Position numbers and translations under genes: made by a program. Below are positions 26,035 through 32,734 of a stretch of DNA of 32,734 nt, piece after piece; position 1 is the first letter of the stretch, and each line of letters starts with the position of its first letter. The stretch is from a virus: IMG/VR virus record IMGVR_UViG_3300037574_000223, positions 1-32,734 of that record; one strand, written 5' to 3'. The notes beneath the pieces are model-generated. The model made no database searches, was not told the DNA's origin, and saw only the letters and a list, made by a program, of their open reading frames with translations.

Positions 26035-26557
26035 TTCCTTGCACCTTTCTACAACGGAGGATGTACTCCCATATTTCAAGCAACTCGTAGCGTGCATAAT
26101 CGGCGCATACAACCCCCGTCTCGTCAGCACCAAGCAGCAGCCCGAAGTTTTCTATTGCCTCATCAAGTTTCGCCTCTACCCCCTCTAGTATTCCCGAGTC
26201 TGTCTTCTTCCATTCCGGGTTGTGTTTTTCCTGTAAGCGAACCCAAGCGTCGGTGTAAACCTTCACCCACTTGTCCCGCTTGGCCTTATCCCATAGCCGC
26301 ATGTCAAACTCTGGCCTGTCATCAACAACCTGAGGGAAGTCAACGCACCTGATACGCTGAGCTCGGCTTGGGCTGCACCTAATGTGCTTGTCTCGCATGA
26401 TAAACCTGATGGGTTTTTCCCGGCAGTCCACATTCTCTATACCGTCAAGCTCACCAGTCAGTACGCCAAACCCGATAGCTGAGTCATACTCCTCAACGTG
26501 TTCGCCACAAACGCTACAGTTTATTGTGTATGCTTTGGATTCGTTCTCTTCGCTCAT
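26027..26557 (-). CDS. Hypothetical 176-aa protein with a likely zinc site
   Basis: The start is an ATGA overlap with the upstream gene and has a strong AAGGAGGAG site. Near the N-terminus Cys14-x2-Cys17 and later His58-x2-Cys61 could bind one zinc ion, with Cys45 between them. The C-terminal half (about 90-170) is helical and charged. Proteins of this layout are common but unnamed in phage early regions. No enzymatic function is evident. Confidence 0.65.
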   Translation of the reverse strand: MSEENESKAYTINCSVCGEHVEEYDSAIGFGVLTGELDGIENVDCREKPIRFIMRDKHIRCSPSRAQRIRCVDFPQVVDDRPEFDMRLWDKAKRDKWVKVYTDAWVRLQEKHNPEWKKTDSGILEGVEAKLDEAIENFGLLLGADETGVVCADYARYELLEIWEYILRCRKVQGID

Positions 26558-26862
26558 GCTGTCTCCTCCTTGCTTATATCGTAACCTATTGCAGCGATTT
26601 GTCTTTTCGTTAGGTAGGTTAAGTCCTGCGATGTAAGCAGCACCTTGCCGCCAAACACTACGGCGTCATGCCTGTGCAATACTTGGCCCACCTTTCGCAC
26701 CGAGTCAACGGCACTGTAGAAGTCCTCAAACTTGGAGCCCTTAAATAACTCTCTCCACTTGGAGTAGTTCATCACAGGCTTACCTGATCTTGTTCTGTGT
26801 ATCCTTCCGTTCTTTGTCGTTATCCCGGAAGATGTCCTGTACTTGTGATAATAATATTTCAT
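26554..26862 (-). CDS. Hypothetical basic 102-aa protein
   Basis: The ATG at 26862 lies two bases after the stop of the upstream gene and is preferred over an ATG at 26883 that would overlap it by 19 bases. Neither has a good Shine-Dalgarno site. The protein is basic and rich in Tyr, Lys and Ser at its N-terminus (KYYYHKYRTSSG), with a helical C-terminus. It overlaps the next gene by ATGA. The family is not recognised. Confidence 0.55.
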   Translation of the reverse strand: MKYYYHKYRTSSGITTKNGRIHRTRSGKPVMNYSKWRELFKGSKFEDFYSAVDSVRKVGQVLHRHDAVVFGGKVLLTSQDLTYLTKRQIAAIGYDISKEETA

Positions 26863-26864
26863 GT

Positions 26865-27086
26865 TCAATAAAGACCAGCACATATCTGGCTGACTTCTCT
26901 AGCGTTTTTTGTGTAACTTTTGTCCAAGAACCACCCGCGATACCGACGTTGGATCACCGCTATTCGGCGCGGGTTACCCAAAACTTTGAAAGTTTCTAGG
27001 TATTTAGTTCCAGCCCCCCTTACCCCGCAAAGCGTCTGCCAGACATCTGGCCCGCGACCGCCTGATCCGTGGTTGTAGTCAATCAT
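26865..27086 (-). CDS. Hypothetical basic 73-aa protein
   Basis: Starts at an ATGA overlap with the upstream gene and has a strong AAGGAGG site. The N-terminus is Gly-rich (HGSGGRGPD) and the centre is basic (NPRRIAVIQRRYRGW). No family is recognised. The strong start signal and tight fit between neighbours support it as a real gene. Confidence 0.6.
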   Translation of the reverse strand: MIDYNHGSGGRGPDVWQTLCGVRGAGTKYLETFKVLGNPRRIAVIQRRYRGWFLDKSYTKNAREVSQICAGLY

Positions 27087-27313
27087 GCTGTTGCCTCCTT
27101 GTACCGTGCGACTGGTTCCACGCTAGTGATGTAGTCTTGGTACTCGCCAATGTGGGACTTGTCGTTGATCTCGTCGCCGTAGTCCTCTCGGCAATCGAGT
27201 GATGTGCCAACCACGCGCTGTTCAACCAGTCTTCGCGCTTGGTTCCTGTTCTTTGCCTCGACCTCATAGTGTCGGGTGTCCTTACGTCTTAGTGTTACCA
27301 TGAACTTACTCAT
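27083..27313 (-). CDS. DpnD/PcfM-like small protein, 76 aa
   Basis: Residues 1-40 have the form seen in the DpnD/PcfM-like family: a beta-strand (MVTLRRKDTRHYEVEA), then a helix with N-x-x-Q-A-R (NRNQARRLVEQRV). The family function is not established. It overlaps its upstream neighbour by eight bases and its downstream neighbour by ATGA. The assignment is from remembered pattern and not searched. Confidence 0.55.
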   Translation of the reverse strand: MSKFMVTLRRKDTRHYEVEAKNRNQARRLVEQRVVGTSLDCREDYGDEINDKSHIGEYQDYITSVEPVARYKEATA

Positions 27314-27494
27314 TTACTTCTTCTCCTTTCGCCTTGTCTATCGCCTCTATTATCTTTGCTGCTGTCTCCTCTGCGAACTGTGTTTCAAGAACCGATCCGC
27401 ATGTGAAGCGGGGATCTAACATGTCCAGCAGCTTCTTCGCATCCTCCAACGCATCCAGCAGTAGAGGTGCGCTCTCGGTGAGAGAGTTGCTCAT
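27306..27494 (-). CDS. Hypothetical helical 62-aa protein
   Basis: The ATG at 27494 is chosen over in-frame starts at 27554 and 27521 because it has AAAGGAGG seven bases upstream and overlaps the stop of a 53-aa gene by ATGA. The protein is mainly helical and acidic (ALEDAKKLLDMLD; TAAKIIEAIDKAK) and may form a helical hairpin. The family is not recognised. Confidence 0.65.
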   Translation of the reverse strand: MSNSLTESAPLLLDALEDAKKLLDMLDPRFTCGSVLETQFAEETAAKIIEAIDKAKGEEVNE

Positions 27495-27652
27495 TCTTCG
27501 TCCTCCTTTATCCATCGCCATGTGGGCTTCATTTTTTTCTGTTTGATTTTCCATTTCTCATATCCTTCATCGAACTCCTTCTTGCCCCCAATTTGTATTG
27601 AGTCAGGGCAGGCGTCCGTTACGTCGTATTCGTCTGTATGTTTTAGGTGCAT
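27491..27652 (-). CDS. Small 53-aa protein with C-terminal Trp/Lys-rich tail
   Basis: An ATG-to-TGA frame of 54 codons. The C-terminal part is Lys, Trp and Glu-rich (EKWKIKQKKMKPTWRWIKE) and ends in acidic residues. Its stop overlaps the next start by ATGA, and the next gene's Shine-Dalgarno lies inside this gene, which supports it as real. Its own start has no Shine-Dalgarno site but follows a copy of the ACAACAAGTAACACA leader at 27658-27672. The family is not recognised. Confidence 0.65.
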   Translation of the reverse strand: MHLKHTDEYDVTDACPDSIQIGGKKEFDEGYEKWKIKQKKMKPTWRWIKEDEE

Positions 27653-27657
27653 GTTAT

Positions 27658-27672
27658 TGTGTTACTTGTTGT
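27658..27672 (-). promoter_or_regulatory. Leader motif copy 1 (ACAACAAGTAACACA)
   Basis: A 15-base unit on the - strand lies between the stop at 27680 and the start at 27652, five bases before the ATG. It is identical to the copy at 30513-30527. No Shine-Dalgarno site is present here. Confidence 0.6.
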
Positions 27673-27679
27673 GTGTTAT

Positions 27680-28003
27680 TCAGTTGTTTGAGTGTGGTGG
27701 GAGCATCTCAAGGAGCTTGCGCCTCCTTTCCCCGTTCCCGTGAAGAAACATCTGGTTTGCCATAGACATAGATGTCTTGGCAACGGTGTCCGGGTTGGCT
27801 CCAATTTCTTTAAGCCTCAGGGACACATCATCCCTGACAAGAAACCTTTGCAGGTATTTTGCAAAGTAAGGTAACTCACCCTTTGGGCTTGATCCCTCTG
27901 CGTCCTTGGCTTCCTCGCTGTCGGGATACTCCGTCACCCATTGTGTGAAAGCATCGGCGTGTTCACCGAGAATTTCCTCTATCGTCATTTGTTTTTCCGA
28001 CAT
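27680..28003 (-). CDS. Hypothetical acidic 107-aa protein
   Basis: The start overlaps the upstream stop as TAATG. An acidic helical N-terminus (TIEEILGEHADAFTQWV) is followed by a mixed region and a basic helix (GERRRKLLEML) before the stop. No family is recognised. The gene is part of the small-gene early operon. Confidence 0.6.
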   Translation of the reverse strand: MSEKQMTIEEILGEHADAFTQWVTEYPDSEEAKDAEGSSPKGELPYFAKYLQRFLVRDDVSLRLKEIGANPDTVAKTSMSMANQMFLHGNGERRRKLLEMLPPHSNN

Positions 28004-28266
28004 TAGTTGGCGTCCTCCATAAACTGACTAACTCCACCGTGGTAGTGGACTTGCACTGCTCGGATTATTATAAGCGGATTCATCTCCATAATATCCTCGG
28101 CGTCAACGTCTCTCCACTCGCACTCCGTAAGCCAATTGGTCGCCTGCTTCACAAGCTCTTTATCCTTGGCGTACTTCCTAAAGTGAACAGGGTAGGAGAA
28201 CTCGTTCTTAAACCAGTCACTCGTTGTTTCGGTGCGGGAGCAATCATCGTATAATGGCGCATTCAT
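28003..28266 (-). CDS. Hypothetical 87-aa protein
   Basis: The ATG lies in an ATGA overlap with the 251-aa gene. It contains a short acidic segment (DVDAEDIMEMNP) and a basic/aromatic N-terminal half. No motif is recognised. Its stop overlaps the next ATG (TAATG), which supports the reading. Confidence 0.6.
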   Translation of the reverse strand: MNAPLYDDCSRTETTSDWFKNEFSYPVHFRKYAKDKELVKQATNWLTECEWRDVDAEDIMEMNPLIIIRAVQVHYHGGVSQFMEDAN

Positions 28267-29018
28267 AGCTCACCATCCTTTCCTGCGAGCTCCTTCATGT
28301 ACTCAATGATCTTGATGGCGTTGTCTGCCTTGATGCTTCTCAGCTTGAGTGTGATGTTTCCGCTAAGGTGCAGGTGGAAGTCGAGTAACTTTAACCCTTC
28401 AACCGTGAACGATTCCTCACAGTGAGGGCTCCACTTAACCCCGAGCTTGTCCTCCAGTAGCTTGCGCTTGGCCATGTAGGCGTTGTGGTTCTTGTCCTTG
28501 GCATCTCTTATCTCAACGGACTTGGGCCACTGCTCCATGTACTTGTCCATGAACCTGCCCTTGATCTCCTTGGCAATCTTGTCAGGTGTTTTCTTTTCAC
28601 TGATGTTGATCCCGCACTTCCATTCTCGTTGGTTGTACCCGAGGATGTTTGACCATGTGATTGCATCGTGTTCCCATTTCATTTCCCCGGGGTGGTAGTC
28701 TCTGATTGAACAGTTCCCTCCCTCCCAGCGCAGCCTTGATTTTGTCTTGGGCTGGGCAGGTGCTCCGCTAATGCGAATCATTCCCTTGGGTGTCATCCAC
28801 TGTGAATACGAGTGTGGCGTTATGTCCACACATCGACCGTCTGGCCAGTAGATACTGTGATGATCCACTTCTCCACCGCGCATATTGGTGGCTGGCTTAA
28901 CCTTTACTGGCTCGTTAATGGTCATCAACTCAATGGCTATGGTGTTGATAAACGAGTTGTTTATTTTAGTTGCAAGGGCCACATCATTGGTGGCTTGCAG
29001 TTGTTCTATATGTTTCAT
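28263..29018 (-). CDS. Hypothetical 251-aa protein
   Basis: Mixed alpha/beta protein. The first 45 residues are helical, followed by a region rich in Trp, His and Gly (HHSIYWPDGRCVD), and the C-terminal 60 residues are helical with FHLHLSG and repeated Lys/Ile segments. No active-site pattern is clear and the family is not recognised. Its start has no close Shine-Dalgarno site and lies next to a copy of the leader motif at 29018-29032. Confidence 0.6.
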   Translation of the reverse strand: MKHIEQLQATNDVALATKINNSFINTIAIELMTINEPVKVKPATNMRGGEVDHHSIYWPDGRCVDITPHSYSQWMTPKGMIRISGAPAQPKTKSRLRWEGGNCSIRDYHPGEMKWEHDAITWSNILGYNQREWKCGINISEKKTPDKIAKEIKGRFMDKYMEQWPKSVEIRDAKDKNHNAYMAKRKLLEDKLGVKWSPHCEESFTVEGLKLLDFHLHLSGNITLKLRSIKADNAIKIIEYMKELAGKDGEL

Positions 29019-29032
29019 GTTTACTTATTGTT
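29018..29032 (-). promoter_or_regulatory. Leader motif copy 2 (diverged: AACAATAAGTAAACA)
   Basis: Shares the form AACAAyAAGTAAmACA with the other copies. It overlaps the end of the 77-aa gene and the ATG at 29018, so part may be chance. An AGGA lies about 16 bases upstream. Confidence 0.4.
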
Positions 29033-29254
29033 ATCCTGCAACTGTTCCTCAGTTACCAAGGGCCACGTTCCATCGAAGTCGAATGTGGCCAACTCCTTAT
29101 ACTTCCCTTTGCCATGCAACTGTTGGAGGTAGGTCACCCTTCCCGGGCTACCCTTCAAACAGTCCATGTCCTTGAGCGGCTGCAATGCAAACCGCTTGGT
29201 TCCCTCGAACACTGTGTCGAGCCTAACGTGCGTGGTTTTTCGTGGTGGCTTCAT
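29021..29254 (-). CDS. Hypothetical 77-aa protein
   Basis: Has a strong CAAGGAGGAG site upstream, so the start at 29254 is well supported although it overlaps the upstream gene by 32 bases. Basic N-terminus; a centre with KGSPGRVTYLQQLHG; C-terminus acidic and Gln-rich. The family is not recognised. Confidence 0.65.
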   Translation of the reverse strand: MKPPRKTTHVRLDTVFEGTKRFALQPLKDMDCLKGSPGRVTYLQQLHGKGKYKELATFDFDGTWPLVTEEQLQDNNK

Positions 29255-29501
29255 GTATTCCTAACTCCTCCTTGTGCTCTTCCGTGTACCCCCAGTCATC
29301 CTCGTCCAGCGCATACCATCTCTGATATTCTGCCTCCATGTTGAACGCGAAGTCTCTAATGGTTGTGTCGTCTGCAAGCTGATCGTGCTTACCAATGTAT
29401 TCACCTAGTGCCTCAGCTATTATCTTCAACCTAAGGGGATCGGTTTGTAGCTTCATGTGGTGCTCCCGCACCACGATTGGTCTTTGTTCTATCTTAGCCA
29501 T
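29223..29501 (-). CDS. Hypothetical 92-aa protein
   Basis: A helical, acidic protein (ADDTTIRDFAFNMEAEY; EEHKEEL). It overlaps the upstream gene by 13 bases and the downstream gene by 32 bases. Its start has only a weak GAAAG. No known family. Confidence 0.55.
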   Translation of the reverse strand: MAKIEQRPIVVREHHMKLQTDPLRLKIIAEALGEYIGKHDQLADDTTIRDFAFNMEAEYQRWYALDEDDWGYTEEHKEELGIHEATTKNHAR

Positions 29502-29698
29502 AGTGTTTGTCTTTCGTCTTCGTTGTGAGGGAGCGGTGTCACGTTATTCTGTTCACAAACCTGCTCAATTATTTGAGAGATGGTGTGCGTCCAGTATGGG
29601 TGACCGTCTGCCTCAGCTTTAACTAGCCAACGCTGCAATCCTTTGGCTTGGAGGCTGTCCCTCATCCTTGGTGTTAGTTTAACTGTGTACTCGTCCAT
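29489..29698 (-). CDS. Hypothetical 69-aa protein, possible RHH-like
   Basis: A GTG at 29713 would add five codons, but the ATG at 29698 has AAGGG at good distance and follows the upstream stop closely, so it is preferred. Residues 1-15 resemble a beta-strand (DEYTVKLTP) and the later THTISQIIEQVCEQ helix is like the second helix of ribbon-helix-helix proteins, but the spacing between them is longer than usual. Assignment uncertain. Confidence 0.5.
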   Translation of the reverse strand: MDEYTVKLTPRMRDSLQAKGLQRWLVKAEADGHPYWTHTISQIIEQVCEQNNVTPLPHNEDERQTLWLR

Positions 29699-29700
29699 GA

Positions 29701-30504
29701 TTATCCCTTCCACCTGAGCATGTGCTTCAGAAAGGCTGTCGCTCTGCCCTTCGGAACTGTAACTGAGTCCAGTCCAACGCTGCCATTGGAGTCATAGTCC
29801 ATCTGCACCATGATCTCCCCAAGGTTGTCCGTCTTGTAGCTGCGAGATACCTTGTCGCCATATGTTTGTGAGTGGGTGTGGCTACCCTTGAACACCTTCT
29901 CCATACCGCTGATGTACCCCTTCATCTTCTTAGCCTCCGACTCCATTAGGTTGGCCTTAGCCTTGTGCACTCTGAACATCCGAGTGTACTGATCCCACAC
30001 ACCCTCAATGTACTTGACCCCCTTGGTCACGTCCGTGATTGGGCTTGGGTTGTCAGACGCTCGCAGGTATCGGCGTCCCTTCACGATGTTCTTCATCACG
30101 GTGTCATCCCACACCTCAAGGAGTTTCTCGCAGGTGTTCTTTGAGTCCTTGGCGCAGAATGTCCCGTCATTGAAGTAGTCCATTCGGTAATGGCCATCCC
30201 CAAGGCTGATGGCATCACCGTCGATGTCCTTGAACTGAGGGAAACTGAACAGTATGAAAAAGGTATCGTCACCGGGTAAGTACATAGCTTCGATCTCTCT
30301 TCCATCTGTCAACTTACACTCATGCTCGATGGTAAACTTTGCGCCGTACCGTGTGTCTGAACTATACGGTTCCTGCTTGGTTACCATGAACCCTCTTACA
30401 TCCAGCAGCATACCAACCTTGTTGGCTATGGTCTTTGCTGCTGATGCCTTTGCGTTTGCGTTGGCACTCTCGCCAACCATGCTTCCTGTTATGTTATCAC
30501 TCAT
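29701..30504 (-). CDS. Hypothetical 267-aa protein
   Basis: The N-terminus is Ala/Ser/Asn-rich. A central region with several beta-strands (FFILFSFPQF) and aromatic/Asp residues gives way to a helical, Lys-rich stretch (about 170-205) and a beta-rich tail (GEIMVQMDYDSNG). No catalytic signature is recognised. The start has no Shine-Dalgarno site; it lies eight bases after a full copy of the leader motif. Confidence 0.6.
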   Translation of the reverse strand: MSDNITGSMVGESANANAKASAAKTIANKVGMLLDVRGFMVTKQEPYSSDTRYGAKFTIEHECKLTDGREIEAMYLPGDDTFFILFSFPQFKDIDGDAISLGDGHYRMDYFNDGTFCAKDSKNTCEKLLEVWDDTVMKNIVKGRRYLRASDNPSPITDVTKGVKYIEGVWDQYTRMFRVHKAKANLMESEAKKMKGYISGMEKVFKGSHTHSQTYGDKVSRSYKTDNLGEIMVQMDYDSNGSVGLDSVTVPKGRATAFLKHMLRWKG

Positions 30505-30512
30505 GTTATTAC

Positions 30513-30527
30513 TGTGTTACTTGTTGT
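30513..30527 (-). promoter_or_regulatory. Leader motif copy 3 (ACAACAAGTAACACA)
   Basis: Fifteen bases identical to the copy at 27658-27672. It lies between the stop of the 70-aa gene (30531) and the ATG at 30504. The surrounding bases also resemble each other (TAATAAC just before the ATG). Confidence 0.6.
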
Positions 30528-30530
30528 TGG

Positions 30531-30743
30531 TTATCTTATCCTAATGGGAAACCCTAGCTCTGATCTTACTCCCATTATGCTGTGCCCCTTGGCTTGGGGA
30601 AACGATTCGGCTATCTGCTTAACAGCATCACAAAAGGTTAGAACCCTTGTGCTCCCGCTGCCTGTCACATCGTGGCAAAGGTCGTAGCTCCCATTGCTGG
30701 GCCTAGCTGTCTTAACTGTTATCTTGTATTTTATTTTCATCAT
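30531..30743 (-). CDS. Hypothetical 70-aa protein
   Basis: Small basic protein with beta-type segments (KIKYKITVKTA) and a helix (FCDAVKQIAESFPQAKG). No family is recognised. Its start has no Shine-Dalgarno site and lies five bases after a copy of the leader motif. Confidence 0.6.
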   Translation of the reverse strand: MMKIKYKITVKTARPSNGSYDLCHDVTGSGSTRVLTFCDAVKQIAESFPQAKGHSIMGVRSELGFPIRIR

Positions 30744-30748
30744 CTTAC

Positions 30749-30763
30749 TGTGTTACTTGTTAT
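30749..30763 (-). promoter_or_regulatory. Leader motif copy 4 (ATAACAAGTAACACA)
   Basis: Thirteen of the fifteen bases match copies 1 and 3 exactly (AACAAGTAACACA). It lies between the stop of the VWA-protein gene (30770) and the ATG at 30743. Confidence 0.6.
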
Positions 30764-30769
30764 GTGTTG

Positions 30770-32194
30770 TTACTCCACGATTACGGGGATGTAATCGTAT
30801 GATCTCTGTGGCATGACGATGTCGTGGCTTGCGTTCACCCCTACAAAGAATGTGGGGACGCCGCTCTCTGTCAGCGCACCCCAACTGAATCCCATGTCGG
30901 TGATGAAGATTGCCCAGTCGAACTCATGCCTCCGCTTGGCCAACCAATCGACCCCGGGCTGCATCTCCGTGCCTCCACGGCCCAACCACTCACGCGGAAT
31001 CCGCAGCGGCAGGTCGTTGTAGTCGTAGGTCTTGACCGCCCTGTCGTGGATGATTGAGTCGCACTGGATCATGGTAACCACAGCCTTCGGCCATTCCCTC
31101 AACAGGCCAGACAACTGGACGAATGCCTCATCCATTTCATGTGTGCCCATACTGCCAGAGGTGTCCACCACTATAGCACCAGCGGTCTTACCCTTGGACT
31201 TGTTGCTCGGTAGTATAATGTCACCGTTGCTGCGCCTCCGATGCGGTCGCTTGTAGTAGCGGCCCCCGATGGAGAGCTTGGTGATCTTCTCGCGCAGCTT
31301 GCGCCAGTCATTGACTGCCTTCTTCTCGATGATGTCCTCGATCATGGACACACCGAACCCAGCACCCTTGCCCTGTTCCTTCATCATCACCACGGCTTGG
31401 GTTGCTGTCTGCTCATACTCTTGCTCGGCTGCGTCCTTGCCCTCCTCCTCAATGGTCGGGCTGTCCTCAACGTCACCGATGGTGTTTGATCGCTCGGCTA
31501 TCTCGTTGAGCTTGTCATCCAGCGCACTCCCTGAACTGGCATCACCCTCCTCGGTGCTGTCAGGGCTGGGGTTGGCATCATCTTCCTCGGCATCGCCTTG
31601 GCTCTCTCCTTCACCGGGCTCACCCTCTTCGCCTCCCTCTCCGTCCTCACATGGCTCACCTTTACCCGTGGGTTGGTCGTCGGTTATCTCGTCGAGGGCA
31701 TCCTGCTCAATGCGGCGATAGTAATACTCGGATGACTCACCTTCTTTCATCTTGGTGTACTCACCCATGCGCGGCATGAGACACCCAAGCTCCTTGAAGA
31801 GCTCATCGAACACACCCAACTGAATGGCGTACTCCTTGATCAGCCAGTTGATAGCGAGATCACCCGCAACGTTCCATGCCTTGGTGTGTCGGTGTCCCCT
31901 GCGAACATGGTGTCCCAGCAGCAGGTGCATGGCCTCGTGAAGGATGATCCACTTGACCGCACCCAATGATCGCTCAGCAGTGAAGTCAGGGTTATACCTG
32001 AGTTGCTTGCCGTTCGTGCACATGGTCGGGATGTTCTTGTCCTCAACCACCTTCCACTTGGCCACCCATATCACACCGATGGGATGGAACTCCCAGATGT
32101 AATCGTGGCCGAACTTAATCTTCAGCCGCGCCTTCTCGCGAAGGTCAGCGAAGTCTTGGTCAACGTCCTTTAATATATCAGGTGTTATTTTCAT
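30770..32194 (-). CDS. Metallopeptidase-like plus VWA domain protein (DUF2201-type)
   Basis: A 474-aa protein in three parts. The N-terminal part (about 1-165) carries HEAMHLLLGHH (His86-Glu87-x2-His90, then His95-His96) and a WNVAGDLAIN segment (107-116), which is the zinc-metallopeptidase-like signature of the DUF2201 N-terminal region. Residues about 172-260 form a very acidic Glu/Asp/Gly/Ser linker. The C-terminal part (about 335-474) is a VWA-like domain with a metal-ion-dependent adhesion site: DTSGS at 344-348, GGTE at 407-410 and Asp433 in ITDMG. Such proteins usually work with a MoxR-type AAA+ ATPase; none is complete here. In cobalt chelatase the CobT subunit also has an acidic region then VWA, so a chelatase-like role is an alternative. 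Function in the phage is unknown. Confidence 0.85.
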   Translation of the reverse strand: MKITPDILKDVDQDFADLREKARLKIKFGHDYIWEFHPIGVIWVAKWKVVEDKNIPTMCTNGKQLRYNPDFTAERSLGAVKWIILHEAMHLLLGHHVRRGHRHTKAWNVAGDLAINWLIKEYAIQLGVFDELFKELGCLMPRMGEYTKMKEGESSEYYYRRIEQDALDEITDDQPTGKGEPCEDGEGGEEGEPGEGESQGDAEEDDANPSPDSTEEGDASSGSALDDKLNEIAERSNTIGDVEDSPTIEEEGKDAAEQEYEQTATQAVVMMKEQGKGAGFGVSMIEDIIEKKAVNDWRKLREKITKLSIGGRYYKRPHRRRSNGDIILPSNKSKGKTAGAIVVDTSGSMGTHEMDEAFVQLSGLLREWPKAVVTMIQCDSIIHDRAVKTYDYNDLPLRIPREWLGRGGTEMQPGVDWLAKRRHEFDWAIFITDMGFSWGALTESGVPTFFVGVNASHDIVMPQRSYDYIPVIVE

Positions 32195-32212
32195 AATACT
32201 TGTGAGTATAGC

Positions 32213-32226
32213 TGTGTACTTGTTGT
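32213..32226 (-). promoter_or_regulatory. Leader motif copy 5 (ACAACAAGTACACA)
   Basis: Same motif with one A missing (ACAACAAGT-ACACA). It lies between the stop at 32230 and the ATG at 32194, 18 bases before the start. Confidence 0.5.
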
Positions 32227-32229
32227 TCG

Positions 32230-32734
32230 TTAGTCAGTCTTGATGAACCCAATGTCCTGCATATCTTTCAGCATGGACTTGGATGCGTTGATCGCCTCCT
32301 TGCGGAGCTTCGGGTCTTTCTTCACGTTGTCTCCCGTGAACTTCTCGAAGACTTTACCCATGCGCTTGCCGATAGCCTCGATGTCGGGGTTGCTGGTGGT
32401 GTTCACCATGTCCATCACTTGCACCAACTCCTTCACGTTCTCAATGGAGTGGCCGTTGTTACGCACCCGATGCTTCTTGCGTTCTTCCTGTATCTCCTTG
32501 ATGCGAACTCTTGCCTCGCCTTTCTTCTTGGCCGTAGCCTTGGAAGCCTTGTTGTTGATGAGCCTCTTGAGCTTCTTCTCTTCCTCGGCTAGAGGCTTGA
32601 GCTTCTTCTGCCCCTCGTCGAACGGTTCAAGGGTTTCGATGGCTGTCTTGCATACGGCCTGCATTCTGCCAGCCACCTCGGAGACGGCCTTCTTCCCCGC
32701 CTCGGCAACGTTGGAGTCCATCTCTTCTTGGATG
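32230..32734 (-). CDS. C-terminal part of a Lys/Glu-rich coiled-coil protein (partial)
   Basis: The frame is open to the right edge of the window. An ATG at 32721 could start a 163-aa protein, but four more codons run on before the edge, so a longer protein is equally possible. Visible part: helical, highly charged with Lys and Glu runs (about 40-85), then a helical C-terminus (NPDIEAIGKRMGKVFEKF). No ATPase motif is seen. As the gene just before the VWA/metallopeptidase, it could be the tail of its expected AAA+ partner or a separate protein; the missing upstream sequence would decide. Confidence 0.6.
   Translation of the reverse strand, partial: IQEEMDSNVAEAGKKAVSEVAGRMQAVCKTAIETLEPFDEGQKKLKPLAEEEKKLKRLINNKASKATAKKKGEARVRIKEIQEERKKHRVRNNGHSIENVKELVQVMDMVNTTSNPDIEAIGKRMGKVFEKFTGDNVKKDPKLRKEAINASKSMLKDMQDIGFIKTD

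Noticed and set aside
1-32734. CRISPR array or rRNA/tRNA gene
   Set aside because: No regularly spaced repeats, and no rRNA or complete tRNA structure was noticed on either strand.

Overview
The window reads as part of a tailed double-stranded DNA bacteriophage genome, or a prophage or environmental phage contig. Genes are tightly packed, there is a block of virion-type genes, and a replication/recombination block ends in a tyrosine integrase. No host housekeeping gene, rRNA or tRNA is visible. The host cannot be named from the sequence. Several genes have strong Shine-Dalgarno sites and many have none, so translation start signals are mixed.

Left part (1-19072, all + strand): a virion block. 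It holds the end of an unidentified gene, a DNA-stabilisation/tail-hub-like protein, two small unknown proteins, two helix-rich internal-virion-like proteins and one uninterrupted 4176-codon reading frame (6542-19072). That giant frame fills 38% of the window. It looks like an ejected, multi-domain 'polyvalent' virion protein with hydrophobic segments, acidic linkers and a degenerate metallopeptidase-like site.

Middle part (18993-25618, all - strand, read right to left): an early operon. In transcription order it has a newly found 54-aa ribbon-helix-helix regulator, a Sak4-like RecA-fold ATPase, a 108-base structured element, a Cas4/RecB-like nuclease with an Asp-to-Asn change in its active-site motif, two more PD-(D/E)XK nucleases, a DnaB helicase, a stand-alone DnaA domain-IV-like protein, two small unknown or HTH proteins and the integrase. 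Most junctions are ATGA stop/start overlaps. The integrase 3' end overlaps the giant gene convergently by 80 bases, with no visible terminator.

Boundary (25619-25782): a 10-bp tandem repeat just upstream of the regulator gene, and a textbook intrinsic terminator with a UUCG loop that ends the right-hand operon.

Right part (25783-32734, - strand): a run of small unknown early genes (one DpnD/PcfM-like, one with a likely zinc site). A 474-aa protein joins an HExxH metallopeptidase-like domain, an acidic linker and a VWA domain, and next to it is the end of a coiled-coil-rich gene. Five gene starts here follow a near-identical Shine-Dalgarno-less leader motif (ACAACAAGTAACACA). The best candidates for undescribed biology are this repeated leader, the structured element between the recombination genes, the giant virion protein and the VWA/metallopeptidase protein.
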